Assembly (NCBI GenBank): GCA_900110595.1
Contig: FOEZ01000009.1
Coordinates: 1-64,000, forward strand
DNA from: Arthrobacter sp. OV608
Lineage (GTDB): Bacteria; Actinomycetota; Actinomycetes; Actinomycetales; Micrococcaceae
DNA length: 64,000 bases
Direction of reading: 5' to 3'
Part shown: piece by piece, positions 19,443 through 29,400 of the stretch
Numbering within the stretch: position 1 is the first letter of the stretch
Layout: each line of letters begins with the position of its first letter
Made by a program: the position numbers and the translations under genes
Notes under the pieces: generated by a model
Databases searched by the model: none
What the model was told of the DNA's origin: nothing
What the model saw: the letters and a program-made list of their open reading frames with translations, nothing else

Positions 19443-19664
19443 CTAGTCGATTTCTACGGCAGCCTTCTCGTGAAGCTTGCCCGTCTCATCGTGCCAGTCG
19501 GAGCTCAACGGCTTGAGCGTTGCCTCGACTGCGCGGGCGTGGTGGCCGCAGAACAGCAGCTCACCGCCGGAGGACTCGAGTACAACCCGCACATATGCCT
19601 GGGCTCCGCAACGGTCGCACCGGTCGAGTGCGTTGAGTGTGCGGTCTGCCACTGCTGTTGTCAT
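19443..19664 (-). CDS. DUF7455 small zinc-ribbon-like protein
   Basis: 73 aa. Metal ligands are probably C16 and C19 (DRCDRCGA) with C39 and H41 or H42 (LFCGHHAR), the pattern of the short actinobacterial protein regularly encoded beside the principal sigma factor. Function is unknown; small zinc proteins of this size often bind RNA polymerase or RNA, but that is inference. A strong AAGGAGG precedes ATG 19664. It is convergent with sigA, each gene with its own terminator. Confidence 0.88.
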   Translation of the reverse strand: MTTAVADRTLNALDRCDRCGAQAYVRVVLESSGGELLFCGHHARAVEATLKPLSSDWHDETGKLHEKAAVEID

Positions 19665-19919
19665 GTCGGCCTCCTTAGTAGATCAGTACGTCTATATAAC
19701 CAGTATTCGTAACAAAACCATCGCAAGGATGGGGCAAGTTCGCTGTCCGCGTATCCGCAAGAGTGCGTCAAGATCTGCACAGTCCCCTTCAAGAAGCGCT
19801 AAGTGGCGCGGGGCACAGGCCCCGCCAGGTGTGGCAGTCGGTGGTGCACGGCCCGGCCGACTACCCTAGGAAGAGCGAATCCCAGCCCGCTGTTCCATCC
19901 TTGAAGGAGTTCACCACCG

Positions 19920-22028
19920 GTGGCACCAAGTTCTGATTACACTGCCCGGCACCTGTCTGTCCTGGAGGGCCTCGAAGCCGTCCGCAAGCGCCCCGGCATG
20001 TACATCGGTTCCACCGACTCCCGCGGGTTGATGCACTGCCTCTGGGAAATCATCGACAACTCCGTTGACGAGGCCTTGGCCGGGTTCGGCCACGACATCA
20101 AGATCATCCTCCACGCCGATAACTCCGTGGAAATCCACGACGACGGTCGCGGCATCCCCATCGACAAGGAACCAAAAACCGGGCTGACCGGCGTCGAAGT
20201 GGTCTTCACCAAACTCCACGCCGGCGGAAAGTTCGGCGGCGGCTCCTATACCGCCTCAGGCGGCCTGCACGGTGTGGGCGCGTCCGTGGTCAACGCCTTG
20301 TCCTCACGCCTCGACGTGGAGGTGGACCGCGGCGGCAAAACCTACAAGATGTCCTTCCGCCGGGGCGAACCCGGCCGCTTCAAGGACGTCGGATCCAAGG
20401 TCGACCCGGCCGCACCCTTCACTCCGTTTGTGGACGATTCCGTCCTGGACGTGGTGGGCAAAGCCAAGCGCGGCGTCACCGGCACCAGGATCCGGTACTG
20501 GGCTGACCGGCAGATCTTCACCCCGGACGCAAAGTTCTCCTACGACGAACTCGCCGCCCGGGCCCGGCAGACGTCCTTCCTGGTGCCCGGCCTCAAGCTC
20601 ACCGTGCGCGATGAGCGGAAGGTCCCGGGAACCCCCGGCGAAGCCGGTCCGCATGAAGAGGTCTTCCACCACGACGGCGGCATCTCGGAATTCGTCGAGT
20701 TCCTGGCTGCCGATCCCGCGGTCACCGACGTCTGGCGGCTGCACGGCTCGGGCAAGTTCAAAGAGACCGTTCCCGTGCTGGACGAACGCGGGCACAGCCA
20801 GCTCGCCGAGGTGGAACGCGACTGTGAAGTCGATGTGGCCCTGCGCTGGGGAATCGGCTACGACAGCACCGTCCGAAGCTTCGTCAACATCATCTCCACG
20901 CCCAAGGGTGGAACGCACCAGTCCGGCTTTGAGCAGGCCCTGGTCAAGACCTTCCGCAAAGCCGTGGAAACCAACGCCCGCAAACTCAAAGCCGGCAACG
21001 ACAAAATCGAAAAGGACGACATCTTCGCCGGCCTCACCGCCGTCCTGACCGTGCGCCTGGCCGAGCCCCAGTTCGAAGGCCAGACCAAGGAAATCCTGGG
21101 CACCTCCGCCGTGCGCGCCATCGTGGCCAAGGTGGTGGAGCGTGAAATCACCGCGAAGATCAACTCCGCCAACAAAAACGACAAGTCCCAGTCGGCCCTG
21201 CTCCTGGAGAAAATTGTCAGCGAGATGAAGTCCCGCATCTCGGCCCGGGTGCACAAGGAAACCCAACGGCGCAAGAACGCGCTGGAAACTTCCTCGATGC
21301 CCACCAAGCTGGCTGACTGCCGCACGGACGACGTCGACCGTTCCGAACTGTTCATCGTGGAAGGCGACTCTGCTCTGGGAACCGCCAAGCTGGCCCGGTC
21401 CTCGGACTTCCAGGCGCTGCTGCCCATCCGCGGCAAGATCCTCAACGTCCAGAAGGCGTCAGTGGGGGACATGCTCTCCAACGCCGAGTGCGCCGCCCTC
21501 ATCCAGGTGGTGGGTGCCGGCTCCGGCCGCAGCTTTGACATCAGTGCCGCCCGCTACGGCAAGGTCATTCTTATGACGGACGCGGACGTGGACGGCGCGC
21601 ACATCCGCACGCTGCTCCTGACGCTTTTCTTCCGCTACATGCGCCCCATGATCGAAGAGGGCCGCGTCTTCGCCGCCGTCCCGCCGCTGCACCGGGTGGA
21701 GGTCATCAATGCCGGCCAGAAGGCCAACGAGATGATCTACACCTACTCGGAGGCGGAGCTGCACGTGCTCCTGGCCCGGCTGGCCCAGGAGGGCAAGCGC
21801 TACAAGGAGCCTATCCAGCGCTACAAGGGCCTGGGCGAGATGGACGCCGAGCAATTGGCCGAGACCACCATGGACCCGCGGCACCGCACGCTGCGGAAGG
21901 TGGGGATCGAGAACGCGAAGCAGGCGGAGGAGATCTTTGACCTGCTGATGGGCTCGGACGTCTCGCCGCGCAAGGACTTTATCATCGCGGGCGCCTCCAG
22001 CCTGGACCGGGAGCGCATCGACGCCTGA
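19920..22028 (+). CDS. parE: DNA topoisomerase IV subunit B (GyrB/ParE type)
   Basis: 702 aa ATPase subunit of a type IIA topoisomerase. The GHKL ATPase part shows DNSVDEAL and DDGRGIPI. The TOPRIM part shows EGDSALGTAK, LLPIRGKILNV and the metal site DADVDGAHIRT. EGDSALG in place of the GyrB EGDSAGG fits the second, ParE-like paralogue of Actinobacteria, not true gyrase B. The partner A subunit is at 30.5-33.0 kb. Start is GTG 19920 with GAAGGAG upstream. Together they would decatenate sister chromosomes. Confidence 0.92.
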   Translation: MAPSSDYTARHLSVLEGLEAVRKRPGMYIGSTDSRGLMHCLWEIIDNSVDEALAGFGHDIKIILHADNSVEIHDDGRGIPIDKEPKTGLTGVEVVFTKLHAGGKFGGGSYTASGGLHGVGASVVNALSSRLDVEVDRGGKTYKMSFRRGEPGRFKDVGSKVDPAAPFTPFVDDSVLDVVGKAKRGVTGTRIRYWADRQIFTPDAKFSYDELAARARQTSFLVPGLKLTVRDERKVPGTPGEAGPHEEVFHHDGGISEFVEFLAADPAVTDVWRLHGSGKFKETVPVLDERGHSQLAEVERDCEVDVALRWGIGYDSTVRSFVNIISTPKGGTHQSGFEQALVKTFRKAVETNARKLKAGNDKIEKDDIFAGLTAVLTVRLAEPQFEGQTKEILGTSAVRAIVAKVVEREITAKINSANKNDKSQSALLLEKIVSEMKSRISARVHKETQRRKNALETSSMPTKLADCRTDDVDRSELFIVEGDSALGTAKLARSSDFQALLPIRGKILNVQKASVGDMLSNAECAALIQVVGAGSGRSFDISAARYGKVILMTDADVDGAHIRTLLLTLFFRYMRPMIEEGRVFAAVPPLHRVEVINAGQKANEMIYTYSEAELHVLLARLAQEGKRYKEPIQRYKGLGEMDAEQLAETTMDPRHRTLRKVGIENAKQAEEIFDLLMGSDVSPRKDFIIAGASSLDRERIDA

Positions 22029-22037
22029 CCTTTTTCA

Positions 22038-22087
22038 CCGGTGGTTGAGCTTGTCGAAACCCGGGTTTCGACAAGCTCAACCACCGG
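22038..22087. repeat. 50-bp perfect intergenic palindrome (GGTTGAGCTTGTCGAAACC type)
   Basis: Arms 22038-22062 and 22063-22087 are perfectly complementary; the core motif is GGTTGAGCTTGTCGAAACC. I recall this motif as a frequent intergenic repeat in many actinobacterial genomes. It sits between two convergent genes, and TTTTT at 22031-22035 lies on its left side, so it may also terminate transcription of the minus-strand gene's convergent partner. Confidence 0.75.
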
Positions 22088-22108
22088 CATAGCGTACGAC
22101 GGCGGGAC

Positions 22109-23113
22109 TCAGCCGAACAGGCCGGGCACCACCAGCAGCGCTGTGGGCAGGGCCAGCAGGAGTACGCAGCCGGCCAGGACCAGGCTGCGGACCGGAGCTG
22201 GCAGTTGCGGCTGGGGGGAGAGCAGCCGGCTGACCCGGGAGGCCGTGGTGCGGGCCGAGTCCGCGCCGGCGGCCGCTGCCGGGTCGAGCCCGGCCAATGA
22301 CAATCCGGACGCGGCGAGCCCGGACGGGGCAGGCTGGATTTCTGCTTCGCCCGGCGTCCTGGCGGATCCGCTGGCAACGATGGCAATGGCCTTGATGAGC
22401 GTGGCTTTGCTTTCGGTTTTGAGCGCGACGTCGTCGGCCAGCATTTCGATCAGGGAGTTCACGGACTCCTGCGCAAGCCGGGTGGTGGGAAGCCAGGGGA
22501 GCGCCTGCCGCCAGGCGGCGAACGCCCACAGGAGCAGGTGGTGCCGCTGGCTCAGGTGCGCGTTTTCGTGGATCAGTACGGCGCGCAGTTCGGCCGGCTC
22601 AAGGGCAGCCATCAGGCCATCCGACAGCACGGTTACCGAGCGCGCCCCGCCGGGAAGGCAGTAGGCCACGGGTGAATCGTGGCTGATGACCAGCGTTCCG
22701 GCCCCTTCGGCGGACGGGGAGGCCAGGAGCGCGAGAAGCTCCCGGTGCCGCCGCCGCTGGCGCTCGATCTTGTAATAGGTCAGCAGCAAGGTGAACACCA
22801 GGTGCGCCGTCAGCAGCGCGGCGGCGGACAGCGCGAAGATATGCCAGAAGCCCAGGTCCGTGGTGGGGGCGTTGAAGAGCACCATGCCTGCAAGGGCCCG
22901 AAGGCCGGCGATCAGGTTGTCGCCGACGGGCTCCAGCCCGTACACCAGCATGGCGCCGATCATGGACAGGCCACCGGCAAGGGCGATGGCCTGCCAGAGC
23001 ACCATGGCCGTAAAAGGGGACCGCGCGGGCCACTGTGCACGCGAGAGGAGGATAGGCACCGGCCACGCCAGGACTATCGCAAGGACCGCCAGCAGGTATG
23101 AGGCCCAGAACAT
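22109..23113 (-). CDS. M56-family membrane metalloprotease (BlaR1-like, no sensor domain)
   Basis: 334 aa. Four or five membrane segments, with the zinc-protease motif HENAH at 182-186 (VLIHENAHLSQRHH) in a cytoplasmic loop. BlaR1/MecR1 relatives cleave the cognate BlaI/MecI repressor. The C-terminal penicillin-binding sensor domain of BlaR1 is absent, as in the short mycobacterial relatives, so the signal is unlikely to be direct beta-lactam acylation. The gene starts 6 bp after the blaI-like stop, in one operon. Divergent context with cytochrome bd genes suggests it senses membrane or respiratory state (inference). Confidence 0.9.
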   Translation of the reverse strand: MFWASYLLAVLAIVLAWPVPILLSRAQWPARSPFTAMVLWQAIALAGGLSMIGAMLVYGLEPVGDNLIAGLRALAGMVLFNAPTTDLGFWHIFALSAAALLTAHLVFTLLLTYYKIERQRRRHRELLALLASPSAEGAGTLVISHDSPVAYCLPGGARSVTVLSDGLMAALEPAELRAVLIHENAHLSQRHHLLLWAFAAWRQALPWLPTTRLAQESVNSLIEMLADDVALKTESKATLIKAIAIVASGSARTPGEAEIQPAPSGLAASGLSLAGLDPAAAAGADSARTTASRVSRLLSPQPQLPAPVRSLVLAGCVLLLALPTALLVVPGLFG

Positions 23114-23119
23114 GGTCCG

Positions 23120-23506
23120 CTAGATGTGGCCAAGCAGTTTGCGCAGAGTCTCGGCTTCACCTTCGGAAACGGAGCCAATGAAGCGTGCCAGCACGGCTTC
23201 ACGGTCCGGGGCGGACCCCAGTACTTCGTGCATCAGCTCCGCGGTGTGGTCCTCGCGGCTGGATACTGCCTGGTAGCGGTGCGGACGGGTTCCGCGTTCG
23301 CGCTCCACCAGGCCCTTCTTCTCGAGCCGGGACAAAACGGTGAGCACGGTGGTGACGGCCAGTTCCTTGCCTTCATGGCCGGCGCTGCCATCCTGCCCCG
23401 CTGACGTCTGTGCCAGCCGATCCCGCAACGTGTTGGCGGTGGCTGCTTCATGGCCCGCCCAGAGCAGGTCCATCACTGCCCGTTCCAGTTCACCAAGACT
23501 AGCCAT
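23120..23506 (-). CDS. BlaI/MecI-family transcriptional repressor
   Basis: 128 aa. The N-terminal winged helix begins MASLGELERAVMDLLW; the recognition region includes TVLTVLSRLEKKGLVERERG, typical of BlaI/MecI/CopY. The C-terminal part is helical for dimerisation. Start ATG 23506 has AAAGGA 8 nt upstream and coincides with the family start; the longer in-frame extension is not supported. It is the first gene of a two-gene operon with the M56 protease. Three perfect TTCTAC-N5-GTAGAA palindromes lie between it and cydA, which are the most likely operators. Confidence 0.93.
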   Translation of the reverse strand: MASLGELERAVMDLLWAGHEAATANTLRDRLAQTSAGQDGSAGHEGKELAVTTVLTVLSRLEKKGLVERERGTRPHRYQAVSSREDHTAELMHEVLGSAPDREAVLARFIGSVSEGEAETLRKLLGHI

Positions 23507-23609
23507 TTGCACTTTTCCTTTGTTTCCCCGCACCGCTGCCATGGACAGCGGTGACAGCATGCGTTTTGCTACTACTACAGGATCCAATTTACCCCGATTC
23601 CGTTTCACT

Positions 23610-23626
23610 TTCTACATTGGGTAGAA
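23610..23626. promoter_or_regulatory. BlaI-type operator 1 (blaI-proximal)
   Basis: TTCTACATTGGGTAGAA has perfect 6-bp arms with a 5-bp spacer. It lies 104 bp upstream of the repressor start, so it probably mediates autoregulation. Confidence 0.7.
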
Positions 23627-23695
23627 CACGAGCAGGTCACGGCCCCACTGCACGCGCGGTGGAACCGCAGCCCCGTTTTTACAGTGCCGCCGGCG

Positions 23696-23723
23696 TTGTT
23701 CTACACTTTGTAGAAGTTAGAGT
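23696..23723 (+). promoter_or_regulatory. Predicted cydA promoter
   Basis: TTGTTC (23696-23701), 16-bp spacer and TAGAGT (23718-23723). Operators 2 and 3 overlap the -35/spacer and the start region, so repressor binding would block this promoter. Confidence 0.6.
23699..23715. promoter_or_regulatory. BlaI-type operator 2
   Basis: TTCTACACTTTGTAGAA is perfect over 7-bp arms and lies between the predicted -35 and -10 elements of cydA. Confidence 0.75.
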
Positions 23724-23740
23724 TTCTACAGAACGTAGAA
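23724..23740. promoter_or_regulatory. BlaI-type operator 3
   Basis: TTCTACAGAACGTAGAA has 6-bp perfect arms (7 with flanking T/A). It follows the predicted cydA -10 immediately; its centre is 25 bp from that of operator 2. Confidence 0.75.
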
Positions 23741-23768
23741 AACCTTCGCCCGGACAGTAGGGACCGCC

Positions 23769-25379
23769 ATGGACGCTTTGGACGCTCTGGAAATCGCACG
23801 CTGGCAATTCGGCATCACCACCGTCTATCACTTCATGATGGTTCCGCTCACCATAGGCCTCGGCCTGGTGGTGGCCGTCATCCAGACCATCTGGCACCGC
23901 ACCGGAAAGCCCGAGTACCTCCGGATGACCAAGTTCTGGGGCAAGCTCTTCCTTATCAACTTCATCATGGGCGTGGCCACCGGCATCGTCCAGGAGTTCC
24001 AGTTCGGCATGGCCTGGAGCGAGTACAGCCGGTTTGTCGGTGATGTCTTCGGGGCCCCGCTGGCACTGGAGGCGCTGCTGGCCTTCTTTGTGGAGTCCAC
24101 CTTCCTGGGCCTGTGGATCTTCGGCTGGAAGCAGCTCAAGCCCGCCATCCACCTCGCCTGCCTCTGGATCGCCGTCGTCGGCTCCGTGTTCTCCGCATAC
24201 TTCATCATCGTGGCCAACAGCTGGATGCAGCACCCCGTGGGCGTCGAGATGATCGACGGCCGGCCGGTCATGACCGATGCCTGGGCAGTCTTCACCAACA
24301 ACACCGCCCTCGTTGCCGTACCGCACACCCTTTTCGGCGCACTCGCCGTGGCCGGCGGCTTCCTGCTTGGCATCGCCTGGTACCACCTCTGGCGGAGGCG
24401 GCGCGACGGCGTGGACACCGTGGGTGCCGACGGCAAGGTCATTGCAGGGGAAGCAGCAGAGATCCCCGGCCGTGACCGGGACGACCACAAGGTCTGGCTC
24501 CGGTCCCTGCGGATCGGTGCCGTGGTGGCCATGATCTCCTTTGCCGGAACCGCCCTTACCGGCGACCTCCAGGGCAAGCTCATGTTCGAGCAGCAGCCCA
24601 TGAAAATGGCTGCCGCCGAAGCAGCATGCCACGACGGCACCGGATTCTCGGTCCTGAGCATCGGCAACATCGGCTCGCAGAGCTGCGACGACATTGTGGC
24701 CCTGATCGAGGTTCCCGGCATCCTCTCCTACCTGGCCAAGGGCGATTTCACCACCGAAGTCCAGGGTGTTAACAGCCTGCTGCCCGAGTACAAGGAAAAG
24801 TACGGCACGCACCTTCCGGACAACCCGATCTACGGCGAGCGCGCCGGGCAGGAAATCGACTACCTTCCCGTCATGGAGGTCACCTACTGGGGCTTCCGCA
24901 TGATGATCGGCTTCGGCGGCCTCGCGGCCCTCGCAGCCCTGGTGGCCCTCTGGCTGACCCGCAAAGGCACCGTCCCGGAGTCCAAGTGGCTGATGCGGCT
25001 TGCCGTCATCGGGATCCTTGCCCCATTCGGCGCCAACGCGGCCGGCTGGATCTTCACCGAGATGGGCCGCCAGCCGTTCGTAGTGGCACCGAACCCGGAC
25101 CCCAGCGGCATCGACCAGGTGTTTATGTTCACGGCAGCCGCAGTTTCGCCCGGTGTCTCCGCCGGTGAACTCATGACGTCCCTGGTCACGCTGACCGCCA
25201 TCTACGCCGTGCTGCTGGTGGTGGAGGTCAAGCTGCTGGTCAAGTACATCCGGGGCGGCGTGGTGTCCGCGATGCCGGAGCTCGTCCACGCCCCGGTGGA
25301 CGAAAACGAAGACGCGACCCCCGGGCCCGGCGGCCCTGGCGGCAAACCGGCCGACGACGTCCTGGCCTTCGCCTACTAG
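23769..25379 (+). CDS. cydA: Cytochrome bd oxidase subunit I
   Basis: 536 aa integral membrane subunit that carries haems b558, b595 and d and oxidises quinol. N-terminal RWQFGITTVYHFMMVPLT holds the conserved haem-ligand histidine H21. The Q-loop region (KLMFEQQPMKMAAAEA) and the late GRQP motif (here GRQPF, usually GRQPW) are present. About nine membrane helices are predicted. It begins a cydA-cydB-cydDC operon, 28 bp after the last operator-like palindrome. Cytochrome bd supports growth at low oxygen or when other oxidases are inhibited. Confidence 0.97.
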   Translation: MDALDALEIARWQFGITTVYHFMMVPLTIGLGLVVAVIQTIWHRTGKPEYLRMTKFWGKLFLINFIMGVATGIVQEFQFGMAWSEYSRFVGDVFGAPLALEALLAFFVESTFLGLWIFGWKQLKPAIHLACLWIAVVGSVFSAYFIIVANSWMQHPVGVEMIDGRPVMTDAWAVFTNNTALVAVPHTLFGALAVAGGFLLGIAWYHLWRRRRDGVDTVGADGKVIAGEAAEIPGRDRDDHKVWLRSLRIGAVVAMISFAGTALTGDLQGKLMFEQQPMKMAAAEAACHDGTGFSVLSIGNIGSQSCDDIVALIEVPGILSYLAKGDFTTEVQGVNSLLPEYKEKYGTHLPDNPIYGERAGQEIDYLPVMEVTYWGFRMMIGFGGLAALAALVALWLTRKGTVPESKWLMRLAVIGILAPFGANAAGWIFTEMGRQPFVVAPNPDPSGIDQVFMFTAAAVSPGVSAGELMTSLVTLTAIYAVLLVVEVKLLVKYIRGGVVSAMPELVHAPVDENEDATPGPGGPGGKPADDVLAFAY

Positions 25380-25407
25380 TCCCCGCCACGAGCAGAGGAA
25401 ACAAAGA

Positions 25408-26457
25408 ATGGAACTGCTGCCAACCATCTGGTTCATCGCCATCGCAGTGCTCTGGACCGGGTACCTCTTCCTGGAGGGCTTTGACCTGGGCGTGGGCATG
25501 CTGATGAAGCTGTTCGCCCGGAACAACACCGAACGCCGCGTCCTGCTCAACACCGTGGGCCCGGTGTGGGACGGCAACGAGGTGTGGCTCCTGACCGCCG
25601 GCGGTGCCACCTTCGCCGCCTTCCCGCTCTGGTACGCCTCGCTGTTCTCCGCCCTGTACCTGCCGCTGCTGGTGGTCCTGGTGGCACTGATCTTCCGTGC
25701 CGTAGCCTTCGAATACCGCGGCAAGGTGGACACCGAGCAGTGGCGGGCCCGGTGGGACTGGGCCATTGCCCTGGGATCCTTCTTCGCGGCCTTCGGCGTC
25801 GGCGCGGCGCTTGCCCTGACCACCACCGGCCTTCCCCTGAACGCCAACGGTGACCGCGAGGGCGGCCCGTTCGCGTGGTTCAACGGCTACGCGGTCCTCG
25901 GCGGACTCGCCGTCGTCGGCTTCGCGCTGGTCCACGCCCTGGCCTTCCTTGCCCTGAAGACCGACGGCGAGGTCCGCCATCGTGCCCGCGCATGGTTTGT
26001 CCGGCTGCTTCCCGTCCTGCTCCTGCCCATCGCGGCGTGGGCGGTGACGGTGCAGGTCCTGGAAGGAAAGCCCTGGACATGGGCGCTGGTCCTGCTGGCG
26101 GTAGCCGCGGCAGCCACAGCCTGGTCAATGGCCCGGAAAGGTGCGGAGGGAAAGGCGTTTATGGCCCTGGGAGCGTTCCTGGCCCTGGGCTCCGCATCCA
26201 TCTTCGGGGCGGCGTTCCCGGTGGTGCTGCCCTCCACCCTTAATGAGGCCTTTGACCTCACCATTTCCAACGCCTCATCCTCGGACTACACTCTGGGCCT
26301 CATGAGCGCAGTGGCCGCGTTTGGACTCCCACTGGTCATCGCCTACCAGGCCTGGACCTACTGGGTCTTCCGGAAACGCGTCAGTGCTGCCCACATCCCG
26401 GAGGCCCACAGCTTCCTGCCGGCAATCGCCGCCAAGGCTTTTTCCACCAAAGGCTGA
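25408..26457 (+). CDS. cydB: Cytochrome bd oxidase subunit II
   Basis: 349 aa, about eight to nine membrane helices. The N-terminus (WTGYLFLEGFDLGVGML) and the mid motif GPVWDGNEVWLL are diagnostic for CydB. It forms the heterodimer with CydA. The start ATG 25408 is preceded by GAGGAAA. It is 28 bp after cydA; its stop is one base before the cydDC start, indicating tight operon structure. Confidence 0.97.
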   Translation: MELLPTIWFIAIAVLWTGYLFLEGFDLGVGMLMKLFARNNTERRVLLNTVGPVWDGNEVWLLTAGGATFAAFPLWYASLFSALYLPLLVVLVALIFRAVAFEYRGKVDTEQWRARWDWAIALGSFFAAFGVGAALALTTTGLPLNANGDREGGPFAWFNGYAVLGGLAVVGFALVHALAFLALKTDGEVRHRARAWFVRLLPVLLLPIAAWAVTVQVLEGKPWTWALVLLAVAAAATAWSMARKGAEGKAFMALGAFLALGSASIFGAAFPVVLPSTLNEAFDLTISNASSSDYTLGLMSAVAAFGLPLVIAYQAWTYWVFRKRVSAAHIPEAHSFLPAIAAKAFSTKG

Positions 26458-26458
26458 C

Positions 26459-29400
26459 ATGCGCCCCACCTTCCCGCCCGGCCCGGCCACCCGTTCCGCC
26501 ACCTACTGGCTGGGACTCCTCGCCGCCCTCAAGGCGCTCTCCCTGGTCCTGATCGGCCAGGCGGTAGCATCGGTGCTCGCCGGCCTGGTGGCGGGGAACC
26601 CGGCGTGGGCGGAGCAGATCGCCGCCGGCATGGCTGGCGTGGTCCTACGTTCGGTGACCGTGTGGGGACAGGCCGTTGCGGCCCGCCGGGCAGCCCTGGG
26701 CATCAAGGAGGAACTCCGCGCCGGGCTGCTGGACAGGGCACTGCGCAACGGCGTCCGTGGCACGGGACCGGCCGACGGCGGACTGGCCGTGCTGGCCACC
26801 CGCGGACTGGACGCGCTGGACAGCTACTACACGCAGTTCCTGCCCGCCCTGGTGAACTGCGCCGCGGTTCCACTGCTGGTGGGTGCGCGGATCCTTTTCG
26901 CTGACTGGGTTTCCGCGGTGGTCATCGTCCTGACCGTTCCGCTGGTGCCGCTGTTCATGGTGCTGATCGGCCGGTACACCGAGGACAATGTCCGCGAAGC
27001 ACAGGCCGCCCTGGCCCGGCTCTCCACCCACATGCTGGAGCTCGCCAAGGGGCTTCCCGTGCTGGTGGGCCTGGGACGTGCCTCCGCCCAGCGCAAAGCA
27101 CTCGAGGAGATCTCCGAGGAATACCGGTCCCGCACCATGGGAACCTTGCGGACCGCATTCCTCTCCGCCCTGGCGCTGGAACTGATCGCCACCATCTCCG
27201 TTGCGGTGGTGGCCGTGTTCATCGGCGTGCGGCTGGTGCACGGTGACATGCCGCTGGAAGCCGGACTGCTGGCCCTGATCCTGGCGCCGGACTGCTACCT
27301 GCCTTTGCGCGAGCTTGGCACCGCCCACCACGCCAGCGACGACGGCAGGGTGGCGCTCGCGGAAACCACCGCCGTCACCGGGGCGCCCGAGCCGCAGCCG
27401 CTGTCCGCAGCCCGCGCCGGCCGGCCAGGTGCCCCCATCACCGTCACGGCACTCACGGTGAGTTACGACGGAAGGCCGCAGCCCGCCGTCGGCCCGCTCA
27501 CGTTCACCGCGCCGCAAAGCAGGATCACCGCCCTGGACGGCCCGAGCGGAGCCGGCAAGAGCACCGTTCTGGGTGTCTTGGCGGGGACCATCGGACATGG
27601 AGCGGGTACTTCCGTCAGCGGCGCCATCTCCGGCCTGGACCGGCACGACATCGCCTGGGTCCCGCAGCACCCTGTGATGGTGGCGGAAACGGTCCTCGAC
27701 GAGGTTGTGCTGTACCTGACCGGTAAGACGGGCATAGAGGCCAACCGTCCCCGCCGGCACGCTGCCGAGGCAGCCGCCCGAGTCTGCCTGGCGCGGGCAG
27801 CGGCCGCCCATCTTGCCGGAAAGCACCCGGCAGAGCTCAGTCCCGGCGAACTGCGCCGCGTGGCGCTGGCCCGCGGGCTGGCCCGGATCGAGGCCGGCGC
27901 CACGGTGCTCCTGCTGGATGAACCCACTGCGCATCTTGACGATGAGTCGGCGATGCTGGTGGAGGACACCATCAGGAACCTCCGCGGGCAGGTCACCGTC
28001 ATCCTGGTAGCCCACGAGGAACGCACGCGGGCGCTCGCCGAACACCTCGTGCCCGTGGCCGGAAGCGGCCTCACATCCCCGGCTCCTGCGGCAGCGGTGC
28101 ACGCCGGCCTGACAGCTGCTTCCCGCAGCAGCGCGGCAGCGGTCTCCGCGAAATCCCGGCCGGATGCGGCGCAACCCCCGGCGCCCAACGCGGAGCAGGG
28201 CAGCGCCACCCGAACAAGCGCCTCCCAAGCCAGCGCCGTGCGCCTGCTGTCCGCACTCCTGGCGCCGGTGCGGGGCAAGTCCGCGGGCGCGGCCGTCGTG
28301 GGGACCCTGGCGGCGGTCTTCGCCGTGGCCCTGTCCGGCCTGTCCGGCTGGCTCATTATCCGCGCCGCCGGGCAGCCGCCCATCCTGTACCTGCTGACCG
28401 CGATTGTTGGCGTGCGGTTCTTCGGGATCGGCCGGGCGGTGCTGCGCTACTGCGAACGGTTGCTCCTGCACGATGCCGTGTTCTCGGCGCTGACGCGGCT
28501 CCGGGGCCGGCTTTGGGAGTCGCTGAGCCGGCGCGCGCTGCCGCTGCGGCGCCTGCTGCAGGGCGGCAGCGTCCTGGGAACGGTGATTGACGACGTCGAC
28601 ACCGTCCGCGATCTCCTGCCGCGCGTGGTCCTGCCGCCGGTCACGGCGCTGGCAGTGGCTGTGCTGGCCCTCGTCACCACGTCGGTGCTGGTGCCTGCCG
28701 CGCTTCCGGCCGTGCTCGGTGCCTGCGCGGTGAGCCTCCTGTTCGCCCCCGCAGCAGCACTCTGGGGCGACCGGAAGTCCGCCACCGCTGAGCAGCTCCT
28801 CCGCGCCGGTGTCCTGCGGCGCGTGGCGGCAGCCCTTGACGCCCGTGCTGACCTGCACGCGAACGGCGCAGCTCCCCGCGTCCTGGAGGGCCTCCGCGCC
28901 CAGGACCGCAATGCCACCAAAGCTTCCCAGCGGTCAGCCTGGGCGGACGGCCTGGGCCAGGCCCTCACCACGGCTGCCTGCGCAAGCGCCGCGCTGGGGG
29001 CTGCCTGGCTGGCGGGCCCGGCCGTGCTCGCGGGCCAGCTTGCCCCGGAAACTGCAGCAGTGGTGGTCTTGCTGCTCCTCGCGCTGGTGGAACCTTTCGC
29101 GGCGATGACGACGTCGGTACGCCAGTTCCCGGCGCTGCGGACAGTCATGGAGCGGGTGGCGGAGTCGGGCGCCCTGGACGACGCGTCCGGCAGCGGCGAC
29201 GGTGATGGACTCCAGGCTGTTCCTGCCCGCCCGGGCGGCCGGCCCGGCGTCGAACTGGCCGGCTTGTCAGCGGCCTGGCCAGGCGGTGCACCCGTGTTCG
29301 CCGGTCTGGACGCCGTGGCCGAACCCGGGCGGTGGCTGGCCGTCACCGGCCCGTCGGGGTCGGGAAAGTCCACCCTGCTGTCAGTCCTGCTGGGATTCCT

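Noticed and set aside
22109..23113. BlaR1 beta-lactam receptor
   Set aside because: Protein is 334 residues and ends after the last helix; the penicillin-binding sensor domain is absent.
23679..25883. 734-residue open frame on the minus strand across cydA-cydB
   Set aside because: Antisense shadow of two certain genes; long antisense frames are common at this GC content.
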